From NCBI RefSeq assembly GCF_026965555.1, contig NZ_CP114040.1, forward strand, positions 8,778,001 to 8,842,000: 64,000 nucleotides of DNA. The letters are read 5' to 3'. Origin of the DNA: Nannocystis punicea (GTDB lineage: Bacteria > Myxococcota_A > Polyangia > Nannocystales > Nannocystaceae). The position numbers and the translations under genes were made by a program. Below, one piece after another: positions 17,409-25,510 of the stretch (the first letter of the stretch is position 1; every line of letters begins with the position of its first letter). The notes beneath the pieces are model-generated. The model was given only the letters and a program-made list of their open reading frames with translations. It did no database searches and had not been told where the DNA came from.

Positions 17409-18593
17409 ATGTCCACGACCATCGAGAACCTGCACCTCGTCGACCGCTACCTCGCCGCCTGGAACGAACGCGATCACGCTCGCCGCGCGCAGCTGATCGC
17501 CGCCCTCTTCACCCCGGACGCGCGCTACGTCGATCCGCTCGCCGCGAGCGAGGGGCACGCGGGCATCGATGCGATGATCCGCGCGGTCCAGGCGAAGTTC
17601 CCGGCGCACGTGTTCGCACCGCGGGGCGCCGTGGACCGCCACGGCCTCTTCCTGCGCTTCGCGTGGACGCTCGCGCCCACGAGCGGCGCGGCGATCGCCG
17701 GCGGCACCGACTTCGCGACGCTCGCGCCCGACGGTCGCTTCACCAGCGTCACCGGCTTCCTCGACGCTCTGCCGGCGCGGCCCCGCGGGAGCACGGTCGC
17801 GCTGCCCGACGGCGAGAGCCTGTTCTATCGCGACACCGGCGGCGACGGCCCGCCGGTCGTGTTCGTCCATAGCTGGGCGCTGTCGAGCTCGATGTGGCAA
17901 TACCAGGAGTACGCCCTGCGCGCGGCCGGCCTGCGCTGCATCGCCTACGATCGTCGCGGCCACGGGCGCTCGAGCCCCGCGACCTCGGGCTACGAGCTCG
18001 ACACCATGGCCGACGATCTCGCCGCCGTCCTCGCGCACCTGGACCTCCGCGGAGCGACGCTGATCGGCCACTCGCAGGGCTGCGCCGAGCTCCTGCGGTA
18101 CGTCGCGCGCCACGGCTCGTCGCGGGTCGCACGGCTCGCCTTCCTCGCACCGACGACGCCGGTGCTGCGGCAGCTCCCCGACAACCCCGACGGGGTGCCC
18201 GATGCCGCGTTCGAGGCCGTATGGGCGACCTGGGCGCGCGATTTCCCGGGCTGGGCCGCCGACAACGAGGCGCCGTTCTTCGTCCCCGAGACGTCGGCCG
18301 CGATGCGCGCGTGGTTGGTGTCCGAGCTGCTGCGTACGCACGTCGACGTGGCGATCGCCACGCAGCGCGCAGTGGTGTTCTCCGACCTGCGTCCCGACCT
18401 CGCCGCGATCGATCGCCCGACCCTGATCCTCCACGGCGATCGCGACGTGTCCGCGCCGCTCGCACTCGGCCGTCGCACGGCGGCCGGCATCGCGGGCGCT
18501 CGCCTCGAGGTCTACACGGGCGCCCCACACGGCCTGTTCGTGACGCACGCCGACCGCGTGAACCGCGACCTGCTCGAGTTCATCCGCGGGTGA
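17409..18593 (+). CDS. SnoaL-like domain fused to alpha/beta hydrolase
   Basis: 394 aa from the ATG at 17409 (upstream frame extension has no coding character). Residues 1 to about 118 match the NTF2/SnoaL-like fold (YLAAWNERD, then FTPDARYVDPLA, then a beta-sheet ending at TSVTGFLDAL). Residues about 122-394 are an alpha/beta hydrolase of the chloroperoxidase/esterase kind, with the oxyanion strand VVFVHSWALSSSMW, nucleophile elbow GHSQG, acid in LILHGDRDVSAP and catalytic His in GAPHGLF. No signal peptide. The two modules usually occur as separate proteins. The gene is divergent from an MmyB-type regulator with shared operators, so expression is probably ligand-controlled. Substrate unknown. 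Confidence 0.93.
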   Translation: MSTTIENLHLVDRYLAAWNERDHARRAQLIAALFTPDARYVDPLAASEGHAGIDAMIRAVQAKFPAHVFAPRGAVDRHGLFLRFAWTLAPTSGAAIAGGTDFATLAPDGRFTSVTGFLDALPARPRGSTVALPDGESLFYRDTGGDGPPVVFVHSWALSSSMWQYQEYALRAAGLRCIAYDRRGHGRSSPATSGYELDTMADDLAAVLAHLDLRGATLIGHSQGCAELLRYVARHGSSRVARLAFLAPTTPVLRQLPDNPDGVPDAAFEAVWATWARDFPGWAADNEAPFFVPETSAAMRAWLVSELLRTHVDVAIATQRAVVFSDLRPDLAAIDRPTLILHGDRDVSAPLALGRRTAAGIAGARLEVYTGAPHGLFVTHADRVNRDLLEFIRG

Positions 18594-18596
18594 CCA

Positions 18597-18628
18597 GTTC
18601 GTGCGGTGCGGCGGTGGCTGTCACGAAC
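18597..18628. terminator. Weak stem between convergent genes
   Basis: GTTCGTG at 18597-18603 pairs with CACGAAC at 18622-18628 across an 18-nt loop, directly after the hydrolase stop and before the end of the convergent DUF1653 gene. There is no T-run; position is the main argument. Confidence 0.35.
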
Positions 18629-18657
18629 CGCAGGTCACGGCACGCCTGCCCGCGCCT

Positions 18658-18936
18658 TCAGGGTCGTCTCGCCGAAGGGCAAGACTGGACGGCGTCCTCG
18701 TCCGATCGCATGAACTGGTTGTGCTCGGCCTGAATCAAACAAAAGCGCGGGACACTTTCGCCGTCGACCTCGACCGACTCCAGGAACATCGACAAAGGCC
18801 GCACCCAAAGGCCGTAGTCGCCGTAGAGCGCCTGGTAGAAGACCACCTGCTCCTCGGTCTCGGAGTGCCGGGCGACCGCGAAGACCCGGTACTCAGGTCC
18901 CTTGTAATGACGATAGATGCCAGGCTGTATCCGCAT
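18658..18936 (-). CDS. DUF1653 family protein
   Basis: 92 aa. The start is the ATG at 18936 with GGAG about 7 nt upstream; longer frames upstream run through repeat-rich DNA. The sequence has the DUF1653 signature throughout: an IQPGIYRHYKGPEYRVFAVARHSETEEQVVFYQALYG-type beta sheet (about residues 3-42) followed by the WVRPLSMFLESVEVDG segment. This small soluble beta protein is widespread in bacteria and has no assigned role. It converges with the hydrolase gene and faces a long gene-free repeat region upstream. Confidence 0.95.
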   Translation of the reverse strand: MRIQPGIYRHYKGPEYRVFAVARHSETEEQVVFYQALYGDYGLWVRPLSMFLESVEVDGESVPRFCLIQAEHNQFMRSDEDAVQSCPSARRP

Positions 18937-19422
18937 GTTCACTCCGCTGGAAAATCGCACGAGGCCCCGGTCGGTAGACCCTGCAGCTCGTCGATCCGCG
19001 GCGCCGACAGGCGGGGCGGGTCGCTCGCTTCGAGGGCGCGGGGCATGGCCGCCATCCTGCCGTCCGCCGTTCGGCGGCGTCAACGGCCCGCTGAGGCAGG
19101 GAGGGCGTCGAGCTCCGGACGATCGACGACGGCGACCACCACATCGAGGTCTTCGCGAGCAACGGCCGCTCGTCTCGTTCCACGTGAAGACGCCGGCGCG
19201 GGTGTGGCGAACAGCCGGGTCCCAGGCTGAGGGTTGGTGCTCGGCGTTGGCGAGCGCGTGGTGGCGGCGGTCCAGCGGAGCGCCGGAGGATCCTCCGGAG
19301 CTCCGCTCCGAAGCTGCGATGGGCCGCGGGCTCGACCTCCCACTCGACAACAACGTCTCCAGGCAACACCTCCGCCGCGAGGTCCTCGGCAAGCGCAGAT
19401 TTCGGCTCATCCGCTCACCTGC

Positions 19423-19618
19423 CCCAACGTTGCCGGCATCGGATGAGCCCGCGCTCCCGAGCCCACGGCGCACACCGGACCCGACGTTGCCGACAGCGAT
19501 GCTCCTGCGCTCCCGAGCCCGAGACGTCCAACGTCCTCTTCAGGAGCGCTGCAGCGACAGCGATGCTCCTGCGCTCCCGAGCCCGAGACGTCCAGCGTCC
19601 TCTTCAGGAGCGCTGCAG
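19423..19618 (+). repeat. 64-bp tandem repeat, two good copies and one decayed
   Basis: Units at 19491-19554 and 19555-19618 start with CGACAGCGATGCTCCTGCG and differ at only a few positions. A diverged earlier unit is recognisable from about 19423 (shared CAACGTTGCCG and GCGCTCCCGAGCCC strings). Each good unit contains CCTCTTCAGGAGCGCTGCAG, which can pair with GCTCCTGCG at the unit start. Confidence 0.85.
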
Positions 19619-19920
19619 CGCGGTCCGCTGATTGCGGGCGTAGCCGTGGTGCGCGGCGTGCCGTCGAGTCGCCGCGCTCGCTGCGGCGCGCACGCCTCGA
19701 CGACGGCGCGACTGCGGACCATCGCAACCGACCCGCGACGTGGCGAACGCGGCGGCGGGCGGCACCCCGATCGTACCCGCGACCTTCGATCCGCGACGCG
19801 CGGGGCGGTCCGCGATCGCCCCTTCGAAGCGTGGAGCGCGGAGCGACGCGCTGCGTCGAAGATCGAGTGGAGCTGGGGTCAGCAGCCCTGACCGTTCGTG
19901 CCGGCGATGGTCGCAGCCCA

Positions 19921-20076
19921 CATTCGCCGAGCACCCGGCACGCGTCGGCGATCTGTGGGCCTGCGCATTCTCCGAGCACCCGGCCAAACACACACCGGCC
20001 ATCGGGGGGCCTGCGCATTCGCCGAGCGCCCGGCCAAGCGCGCGCGGGCCGTCTCCGGGGCCGCGCATTCGCAGAA
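19921..20076 (+). repeat. Four degenerate 45-50-bp direct repeats
   Basis: The string CATTC-GCCGAGC-A/G-CCCGGC, preceded in three copies by (C/G)GCG, recurs with CATTC at 19921, 19966, 20016 and 20066, that is at spacings of 45, 50 and 50 bp. The first three copies are close; the fourth is decayed. The DNA between copies is not conserved. Confidence 0.7.
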
Positions 20077-20164
20077 GATCCGGCTCGCAGCGGGCCGCCG
20101 CACGCTCCGAGGCGCGTCGCTCGGCGGGGCGACTGGCACGGGGGCTCGGGTCGGCGCGGGGAGA

Positions 20165-20193
20165 TTGTGGATACAGGTCACCTCTGGTATGGT
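20165..20193 (+). promoter_or_regulatory. Possible promoter of the metalloprotease gene
   Basis: TTGTGG (20165-20170) and TATGGT (20188-20193) are 17 bp apart, about 120 bp before the start codon. This would give a long leader that includes the palindromic repeat at 20245-20268. Confidence 0.3.
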
Positions 20194-20244
20194 GCTGCTG
20201 TCATAGGGGTTGTGCTGACCCCTTCCTTGCCTCTGGGCAAGGGC

Positions 20245-20268
20245 TCTTCGGACATGTTCCACGGGACA
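20245..20268. repeat. Degenerate palindromic repeat before the metalloprotease gene
   Basis: Contains CTTCGGACATG and then TGTTCC-ACG-GGACA, with one bulged base in the left arm. It lies 48 bp before the start codon. Confidence 0.5.
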
Positions 20269-20315
20269 GGGCCATTTCGGATGGGCCCTGAATGCCCGCT
20301 GGAGGAGGAATGCGC

Positions 20316-22496
20316 ATGCTTCGTACCGCTGGAGTCGTCTCGTCGATCGTCTCGTGTTTCCTGCTGTCGGCCTGCTACGAGGGAGGAGGTGCGGCGGGGG
20401 ACGAGGTTTCCACGGCGGAGCGCATCGTCACCGCCGAGGATCTCGAGGGGCTCGGGGCGGGGGGCGTGCTCGAGCTCGACCTGGGGGCGGAGGCGGTGCG
20501 GTTCTCGTTCGCGGCCGGGCCGATCGACTTCGCCAGGGTCGTCGTGGTCGGTGAGGATGGGCGCCGCGCGCTGCTGCAGGACCTGCTGGCGCGCCGCGGC
20601 GAGGCATGGGGCGTGATCCCGGCGCGGCTCGAGCTGGGTGACAGCTTCCTGGTCGACGCGAAAATGGTCGCCGACGCGGCGAAGGAGCGGCCGACCACGC
20701 TGATGGTGGCGCAGGAGGCGGCGCTGTCGCGGCTGCCGCGGATCGATCAGGTCGTGACGGCGGGCGACGGGGTGCCGTCGCTGGTCGCGGGCGACCTCGG
20801 GTTCCTGCCGAAGGGCGAGCCGCGGGCGGCGGCGCAGACGTTCCTGCAGGATGTCGCGCCGGTGTTCCGCATGCACGCGGCGACCGACCTCGAGCCGCTG
20901 CGCGTGAAGAGCGACGACCGTGGCCAGGTCCACGTGAAGTTCCAGCAGTACCTCCACGAGCTGCCGGTCATCGGCGGCGAGCTGACGGTCCACGCCGACG
21001 GGGTCAGCGGGCGCGTGCACGCGGTGAGCGGGCGGTTCATCGCCGGCGAGGACGTGGCGAGCGAGCCCGAGGTCGAGGGCGAGGCGGCGCTGGCGACGGC
21101 GCTGGCCGGTCTCCCGGCCGACGCGGCCAGCACCGACGCGCCCGACCTCGTCTATGTGGTCACCGAGGATTCGGTGGCGCTCGCGTGGATGGCCGAGGTG
21201 ACCTATACCAGCGCCGACGGGCCCGAGCGCGACCTCGTGTTCGCCGACGCCCGGACCGGAGAGCTCGTGACGCGCCACCCGCAGCACCACCGGGCGCTGG
21301 CGCGCAAGGTCTACGACGCCAAGAAAGGCGAGAACCTGCCCGGCACCGAGATCGCCAACCCGGGCAGCTCGGCCGACCTCTCGGTCAAGGACGCCTTCAA
21401 CTACGCGGGCACGACCTACAACTTCTACAAAGACCGGTTCGGCCGCGACTCGTTCAACGGCGCCGGCGCGACGATCCACTCGACGGTGCACTTCAGCGTC
21501 GGCTACGACAACGCGTTCTGGAACGGCCAGCAGATGGTCTACGGCGACGGCAGCGGGCAGTACTTCTCGTCGCTCGCGCGCGACCTCGACATCGTCAGCC
21601 ACGAGCTGACCCACGCGGTCACCCAGTACGAGGCGAACCTCGTCTACCAGAACCAGTCCGGCGCGCTCAACGAGGCCTTCTCCGACATCATGGCGGCGTC
21701 GGTCCAGGCCCACCTGGCCGGCGGCGTGGTCTCGGCGGCCACGTGGAAGCTGGCCGAGGCGTCGTTTACGCCGAACACCTCCGGCGACGCGATGCGCTAC
21801 ATGGACGACCCGATGAAGGACGGGCAGTCGTATGATTACTGGCCGACCCGCTATCAGGGCGGTCAGGACAACGGCGGCGTGCACATCAACTCGGGCATCG
21901 CCAACCTGGCGTTCAAGCTGCTGGTCACCGGCGGGGTCCACCCGCGCGGCAAGACGGCCAACAACGTCACCGGGATCGGGATCACCAAGGCGAGCAAGAT
22001 CTTCTACGACGCCCTGGTGACCTACCTGTCGGCCAACGCGACCTTCCAGGACGCCCGCAACGCGACGGCCCAGGCGGCCACCGCGATCCACGGGGCGGGC
22101 TCGGCGGAGGTCGCTGCGGTCCACGCGGCGTGGACGGCCGTCGGCGTGCCTGGCGACCCGGGCAGCGGCGGCGGCGGCGGCGGCGGCAGCTGCACCGGCA
22201 CGCAGTACCAGGGCAGCCTGTCCGGCGCGGGGGCTCAGCAGGCCCAGCCGAACGGCTCGTACTACCAGACGACCGGGACCAAGACGCACACGGCCTGCCT
22301 GACCGGGCCGAACGGGACGGACTTCGACCTGTACCTCCTCAAGTGGAACGGCAGCACCTGGGCCCAGGTCGCCCAGTCGGAGAGCCCGACGTCGAGCGAG
22401 TCGATCTCCTACGTCGGCACCGCGGGCTACTACACGTATACGGTAGCTTCGTACGCCGGCGCCGGAAACTACACGCTGACCGCCGGCGTGCAGTGA
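20316..22496 (+). CDS. M4-family (thermolysin-like) metalloprotease lipoprotein with PPC domain
   Basis: The start is set at the ATG at 20316 because GGAGGAGG lies about 7 nt upstream; the ATG at 20310 is too close to it. The 726-aa protein begins with a signal peptide ending in LLSAC (lipobox). Next is a propeptide of the FTP/PepSY type (to about residue 320) containing VHVKFQQYLHELPVIGGELTVH. The catalytic domain has the zinc motif HELTH near residue 430, the third ligand in GALNEAFSD and the NGGVHINSGIANLAF segment, all as in thermolysin. A poly-Gly linker near residue 620 leads to a PPC (pre-peptidase C-terminal) beta domain. It is probably a secreted or surface protease for predation or scavenging. 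Monocistronic. Confidence 0.97.
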   Translation: MLRTAGVVSSIVSCFLLSACYEGGGAAGDEVSTAERIVTAEDLEGLGAGGVLELDLGAEAVRFSFAAGPIDFARVVVVGEDGRRALLQDLLARRGEAWGVIPARLELGDSFLVDAKMVADAAKERPTTLMVAQEAALSRLPRIDQVVTAGDGVPSLVAGDLGFLPKGEPRAAAQTFLQDVAPVFRMHAATDLEPLRVKSDDRGQVHVKFQQYLHELPVIGGELTVHADGVSGRVHAVSGRFIAGEDVASEPEVEGEAALATALAGLPADAASTDAPDLVYVVTEDSVALAWMAEVTYTSADGPERDLVFADARTGELVTRHPQHHRALARKVYDAKKGENLPGTEIANPGSSADLSVKDAFNYAGTTYNFYKDRFGRDSFNGAGATIHSTVHFSVGYDNAFWNGQQMVYGDGSGQYFSSLARDLDIVSHELTHAVTQYEANLVYQNQSGALNEAFSDIMAASVQAHLAGGVVSAATWKLAEASFTPNTSGDAMRYMDDPMKDGQSYDYWPTRYQGGQDNGGVHINSGIANLAFKLLVTGGVHPRGKTANNVTGIGITKASKIFYDALVTYLSANATFQDARNATAQAATAIHGAGSAEVAAVHAAWTAVGVPGDPGSGGGGGGGSCTGTQYQGSLSGAGAQQAQPNGSYYQTTGTKTHTACLTGPNGTDFDLYLLKWNGSTWAQVAQSESPTSSESISYVGTAGYYTYTVASYAGAGNYTLTAGVQ

Positions 22497-22511
22497 TCGC
22501 GTGATCCACCG

Positions 22512-22551
22512 GGCGCGAGGAACATGGTCTTTTGGCCATGTTCCTCGCGCC
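22512..22551. terminator. Strong bidirectional hairpin
   Basis: A perfect 16-bp inverted repeat (22512-22527 and 22536-22551) with an 8-nt loop lies between the convergent metalloprotease and VOC genes. The stem's loop-proximal part, GAACATGG...CCATGTTC, resembles the dispersed palindrome family, as if a family copy had been extended into a terminator. Confidence 0.85.
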
Positions 22552-22647
22552 ATGTTCTTTGATACGCCCGTTCTGGACGTGCACGGCGGCCGCGTGGTCC
22601 GCGGGCGGGCCGCCTCCGGCAGAAGTCCAGAACGCCTACGATGGACT

Positions 22648-23070
22648 TCACTTCTGGAGGTGGTTCGGGTCCATCCACAAGACCGACCAGCTGTGGCCGT
22701 CGAGGTCCTGGAAGCTGCGCGTGTACATGAAGCCGTAGTCCTGCGGGTCCTCGACGAACGTGCCGCCGGCGGCCAGCGCGGTGTCGGCGACGTGATCGAC
22801 GTCGGCGCGGCTGGCCGCCGAGAGCGAGAACAGGCCCTCGACGTGGGTGCGGGTGTCGCAGATCTGCCGGCTGGTGAAGTCCTTGAACCGGGACTCGACC
22901 AGCAGCATGACGAACGCCTCCTCGCTGAGGATCATGCAGGCGGCGTGCTCGTCGGTGAACTGTTGATTGAACGCGAAGCCGAGCTTGGTAAAAAACTCGA
23001 CGCTGCGCTGCAGGTGCTTGATCGGGAGGTTGATGAAGATCTTGGTGGTGCGGGCGGCCTGGGGGGTCAT
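22648..23070 (-). CDS. VOC/glyoxalase-family protein
   Basis: 140 aa from the ATG at 23070; an ATG 11 codons upstream (23103) is possible. The sequence begins TKIFINLPIKHLQRSVEFFTKLGF, the typical first beta-alpha unit of the VOC fold, and continues with the ILSEEAFVMLLV strand and the second module ending in QDLDGHSWSVLWMD. The metal ligands of true glyoxalases are only partly present, as usual for this PhnB/YCII-like branch, so a dioxygenase-like or binding role is possible. A remnant of an ECF sigma-factor C-terminus lies directly upstream on the same strand; in many actinobacteria and proteobacteria such VOC genes sit beside ECF sigma genes of that type. Confidence 0.92.
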   Translation of the reverse strand: MTPQAARTTKIFINLPIKHLQRSVEFFTKLGFAFNQQFTDEHAACMILSEEAFVMLLVESRFKDFTSRQICDTRTHVEGLFSLSAASRADVDHVADTALAAGGTFVEDPQDYGFMYTRSFQDLDGHSWSVLWMDPNHLQK

Positions 23071-23153
23071 GTCGATTGGACCGGCGAGCCGCGCCGAACT
23101 CATCGGTCGATCGAAGATTTTTTGTCGAAAGATTCTCCGGGATCCCACCGCTG

Positions 23154-23285
23154 GATCGACAGGTCCGCGTCGCGGTGCAGTAGCTCGGTCGGCGCCGGCC
23201 CGTCGCACCGCTCGAACGCGGCGACGTGGCGGTCGACAAGCGCCGTCTGGTCGGCGGACGGCGGGGCGCGCGCGAGGCTCAGGTC
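23154..23285 (-). pseudogene. Remnant of an ECF sigma factor C-terminal SnoaL-like region
   Basis: The minus frame reads ADQTALVDRHVAAFERCDGP followed by TELLHRDADLSI, which resembles the helix and strand opening the SnoaL-like C-terminal domain of ECF41/SigJ-like sigma factors (usual pattern: LLDRYVAAFERxD...LLHEDAxLSM). After LSI the homology ends abruptly, and upstream of the segment there is only repetitive non-coding DNA; no sigma2 or sigma4 region is present. It sits just before the VOC gene, its normal neighbour. I interpret it as a decayed gene. Confidence 0.45.
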
Positions 23286-23310
23286 GCGGACGCGGTGCTC
23301 GGCCCGCGCT

Positions 23311-23406
23311 GCTCGGCCATCGCGCGCGGGAGCGTCGGCCCGCCGGACATGTTCGCCGGATCGCGTAGCTCGGCCATCGCGCGCGGGAGCGTCGGCCCGC
23401 CGGACA
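23311..23406 (+). repeat. 57-bp-period tandem duplication
   Basis: A 39-bp string beginning GCTCGGCCATCGCGCGCGGG occurs exactly at 23311-23349 and 23368-23406. The spacer contains ACATGTTCGCCGGA, a half-copy of the palindromic family. It lies in the gene-free gap 23071-23587, just upstream of the sigma remnant. Confidence 0.9.
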
Positions 23407-23587
23407 CCGCGGTGAACCATGACGACACCGCCGGCCATGGCGACGCCGGGGGCGAGCCGGCCGCAGGACGTCTCCGCCCCCACTCCGCTTGTCTCGACGG
23501 CCGGGCGGCCACCGGCCACGCCCGCAGGCCGTTTCGCGCTCGCACCGGCGACCCGCGAGGGGCGCCCGGACGTGTTATCCACTCACC

Positions 23588-24478
23588 ATGGCCGAGGAGC
23601 CGCGCCGCATCGCCGAATACCTGCGCTCCGACGACGAGCGGCCGTTCATCCACAAGGCGTTCGACCAGACGCTCGGCGACGCCGATCGTCTCGCCTACGC
23701 GGAGCTCGTCGAGGGCAGGGACCCCGAGCGCGCCGAGTGGCTGCGCCTCGAGGTCGCCCTCCATTCGCGTGCGACCGACGACCCCGCCGTGCTCGCCCGG
23801 TTCGTCGAGCTGTCGCGCGAGGTCGGCCTCGACTACGCCGGCGCGCTGCTGCGCGAAGAGATCATGAACTGCGGCAGCGACGGCGCCAAACAGGCCGCGC
23901 CGCGGATCCGCTTCGCCTTCGCCTGCCCCAAGCGGTGGGAGACGCTCGCGCCGGCCGATGGCGAGTCGGTCCGACTGTGCCAGCAATGCAACGAGCGCGT
24001 CTATTACTGCGAGACCGTCGCCGACGCCGAGGTCCGCGCATTCGCGGGGCAGTGCATCGCCATCCCGAAGGGGCTCACGGACGGCGGCGTCCAGACCGTA
24101 CAGCTCGGTCGACCGGACCCGGTCCGCCACTGGGCCGACCGCCTGTTCTCGTACGGACCCGGCGCCCCCAAGCACGTCGACGCCCTCGTGGTCCTCTATT
24201 CGCTGGACGCCGAGCTCGTCGGTCGCTCCTACGTCCTGAACCCGACGGGCGTCACCGTCGGCCGCGGCCTCGACAACACGATCGTGCTGTCCGGCGACTC
24301 CGTCTCGCGCTGCCACGCCCGCCTCGAGCCGCGCGACGACGGCTGGTGGGTCATCGACAACGCCAGCACCAACGGCACCTACGTCCACGACAAGCAGGTC
24401 CAGGAAGCACGCCTGGCCGCCGGCGACCACCTGAAGATCGGCAGCACGATCTTCAAATTCGTCGCTGCACCGGGGTGA
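23588..24478 (+). CDS. FHA-domain protein with Cys-rich middle region
   Basis: 296 aa from the ATG at 23588. The N-terminal 80 residues (YLRSDDERPFIHKAFDQTLG, DRLAYAELVEGRDPERAEWLRL) resemble the repeat-companion helical segment (TIGR02996 type) common in myxobacteria and planctomycetes. The middle has FACPKRWETL and LCQQCNERVYYC, four Cys in a zinc-ribbon-like arrangement. The C-terminus is a clear FHA domain (VGRGLDNTIVL, SVSRCHARLE, VIDNASTNGTYVHD), which binds phosphothreonine. The next gene overlaps the stop (GTGA) or begins just after, so the pair is co-transcribed. A role in Ser/Thr-kinase signalling is inferred from the FHA domain; no kinase gene is adjacent. Confidence 0.93.
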   Translation: MAEEPRRIAEYLRSDDERPFIHKAFDQTLGDADRLAYAELVEGRDPERAEWLRLEVALHSRATDDPAVLARFVELSREVGLDYAGALLREEIMNCGSDGAKQAAPRIRFAFACPKRWETLAPADGESVRLCQQCNERVYYCETVADAEVRAFAGQCIAIPKGLTDGGVQTVQLGRPDPVRHWADRLFSYGPGAPKHVDALVVLYSLDAELVGRSYVLNPTGVTVGRGLDNTIVLSGDSVSRCHARLEPRDDGWWVIDNASTNGTYVHDKQVQEARLAAGDHLKIGSTIFKFVAAPG

Positions 24479-24501
24479 CCGGCCCGGACGCCGACGCCCG
24501 C

Positions 24502-25383
24502 ATGAACGAGGACGCTCCACCCGCCCGCCGGCTCACCCGGGCCGCCCAGCGCAAGCTCAACGAGCTCGTCGCGCAGGGCGTGCCCCTCGCGCGCGCGATG
24601 CAGCAGGTACGTGCCGAGCCCGGCGCGTTCGAGCAAGTGGCGCCGGCCGAGCGACCCGCACCCACGCCGCGGCCCGCGTGGTCCGGCGATCGCACCGACT
24701 GGGAGCGCGCGGTCGAGAAGCTCCAGGTCTTGCGGGAGCTCGATCGCGGGTACGCGACGTTCGGCGCTCGGACCCATCGGTACCTCCTGCGACCGAAGGC
24801 CACCCCGCGCCAGCTCGAGGCGATCGAGGAGAAGCTCGGCGCGAGGCTTCCGCCCGGCCTGCACGCGTTCTATCTCACTGTCGGGAACGGCGGCGCGGGA
24901 CCAGACCATGGCCTGTTCGCTGCGGCGGAGCTCAAGCGCCGGCGTCCAGGCACCGCGTACCCGGGGATCGAGGCGTTGCGCGCGCTCGGCGTTCGCACCC
25001 AGGCGCAGCCGCCCGAGCCGACGTACGCCAACCTGTCGCCGTCGCGGCTGACCGGCATCGTCACGCTCCTGTTCTCCGGCTGCTCGCTGTACTCCGGCGT
25101 GGTGTGTACCGGTGACGTCGGGCGCATCGTGCACTGGGATGACGACCGTATCGTCGAGACCGACGACACCCTCGTCACCTGGTACGAGCGCTGGCTCGAC
25201 GACGAGATCGCGCAGTTCAAACTGGTCGAGCGGATGCGCGACGAGGGCGCCACGATCGACGCGGTGGTGAGCGCGATGAAGCGGCTGGTGCCCTCCGGAC
25301 TGTCGCCCGCCGCCAAGACGTCGCGCGCGCGCGAGCTCGTGGAGGCAAAGCTCCGCGGGCTTTCGTCCGAGGGAGCGGGCTAG
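24502..25383 (+). CDS. SUKH/SMI1-KNR4-like protein
   Basis: 293 aa from the ATG at 24502; a GTG at 24475 overlapping the previous stop would add nine residues. The N-terminal 50 residues form a helical RAAQRKLNELVAQGVPLARAMQQ segment. Residues about 95-245 show the SMI1/KNR4 pattern: PRQLEAIEEKLGARLPPGLHAFYLTVGNGG, then a FAAAELKRRRPG loop, and later a GRIVHWDDDRI...TWYERWLDD ending. The protein ends with a short helical tail. SUKH proteins are often immunity or interaction modules. Here the partner by position is the FHA protein, so a signalling adaptor is as likely as immunity. Confidence 0.85.
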   Translation: MNEDAPPARRLTRAAQRKLNELVAQGVPLARAMQQVRAEPGAFEQVAPAERPAPTPRPAWSGDRTDWERAVEKLQVLRELDRGYATFGARTHRYLLRPKATPRQLEAIEEKLGARLPPGLHAFYLTVGNGGAGPDHGLFAAAELKRRRPGTAYPGIEALRALGVRTQAQPPEPTYANLSPSRLTGIVTLLFSGCSLYSGVVCTGDVGRIVHWDDDRIVETDDTLVTWYERWLDDEIAQFKLVERMRDEGATIDAVVSAMKRLVPSGLSPAAKTSRARELVEAKLRGLSSEGAG

Positions 25384-25510
25384 ACACCGCCGCCGGGCGA
25401 CGGCCTTCTTGGCCACCTTGGCCACGAGTCGGGAGCTCATGCCGACCGCCTCGCCGGATGCGCTCGACGGTTCGTCGAGGACACGCCGCGAATCATCGCG
25501 GATCGCCCCA

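Larger units (their letters stand above)
18937..20315. other. Gene-free, repeat-rich stretch, 1.4 kb
   Basis: No reading frame on either strand has normal coding character; the long open frames present come from high GC and are full of Arg, Ala and Pro. The stretch contains two separate direct-repeat arrays (19423-19618 and 19921-20070) and a repeat-family palindrome near its right end, and it ends with the leader of the metalloprotease gene. Confidence 0.6.

Noticed and set aside
19921..20076. Regularly spaced repeats as a CRISPR array
   Set aside because: The units are degenerate, the spacing differs (45, 50 and 50 bp), the number is low, and no cas gene is in the window.
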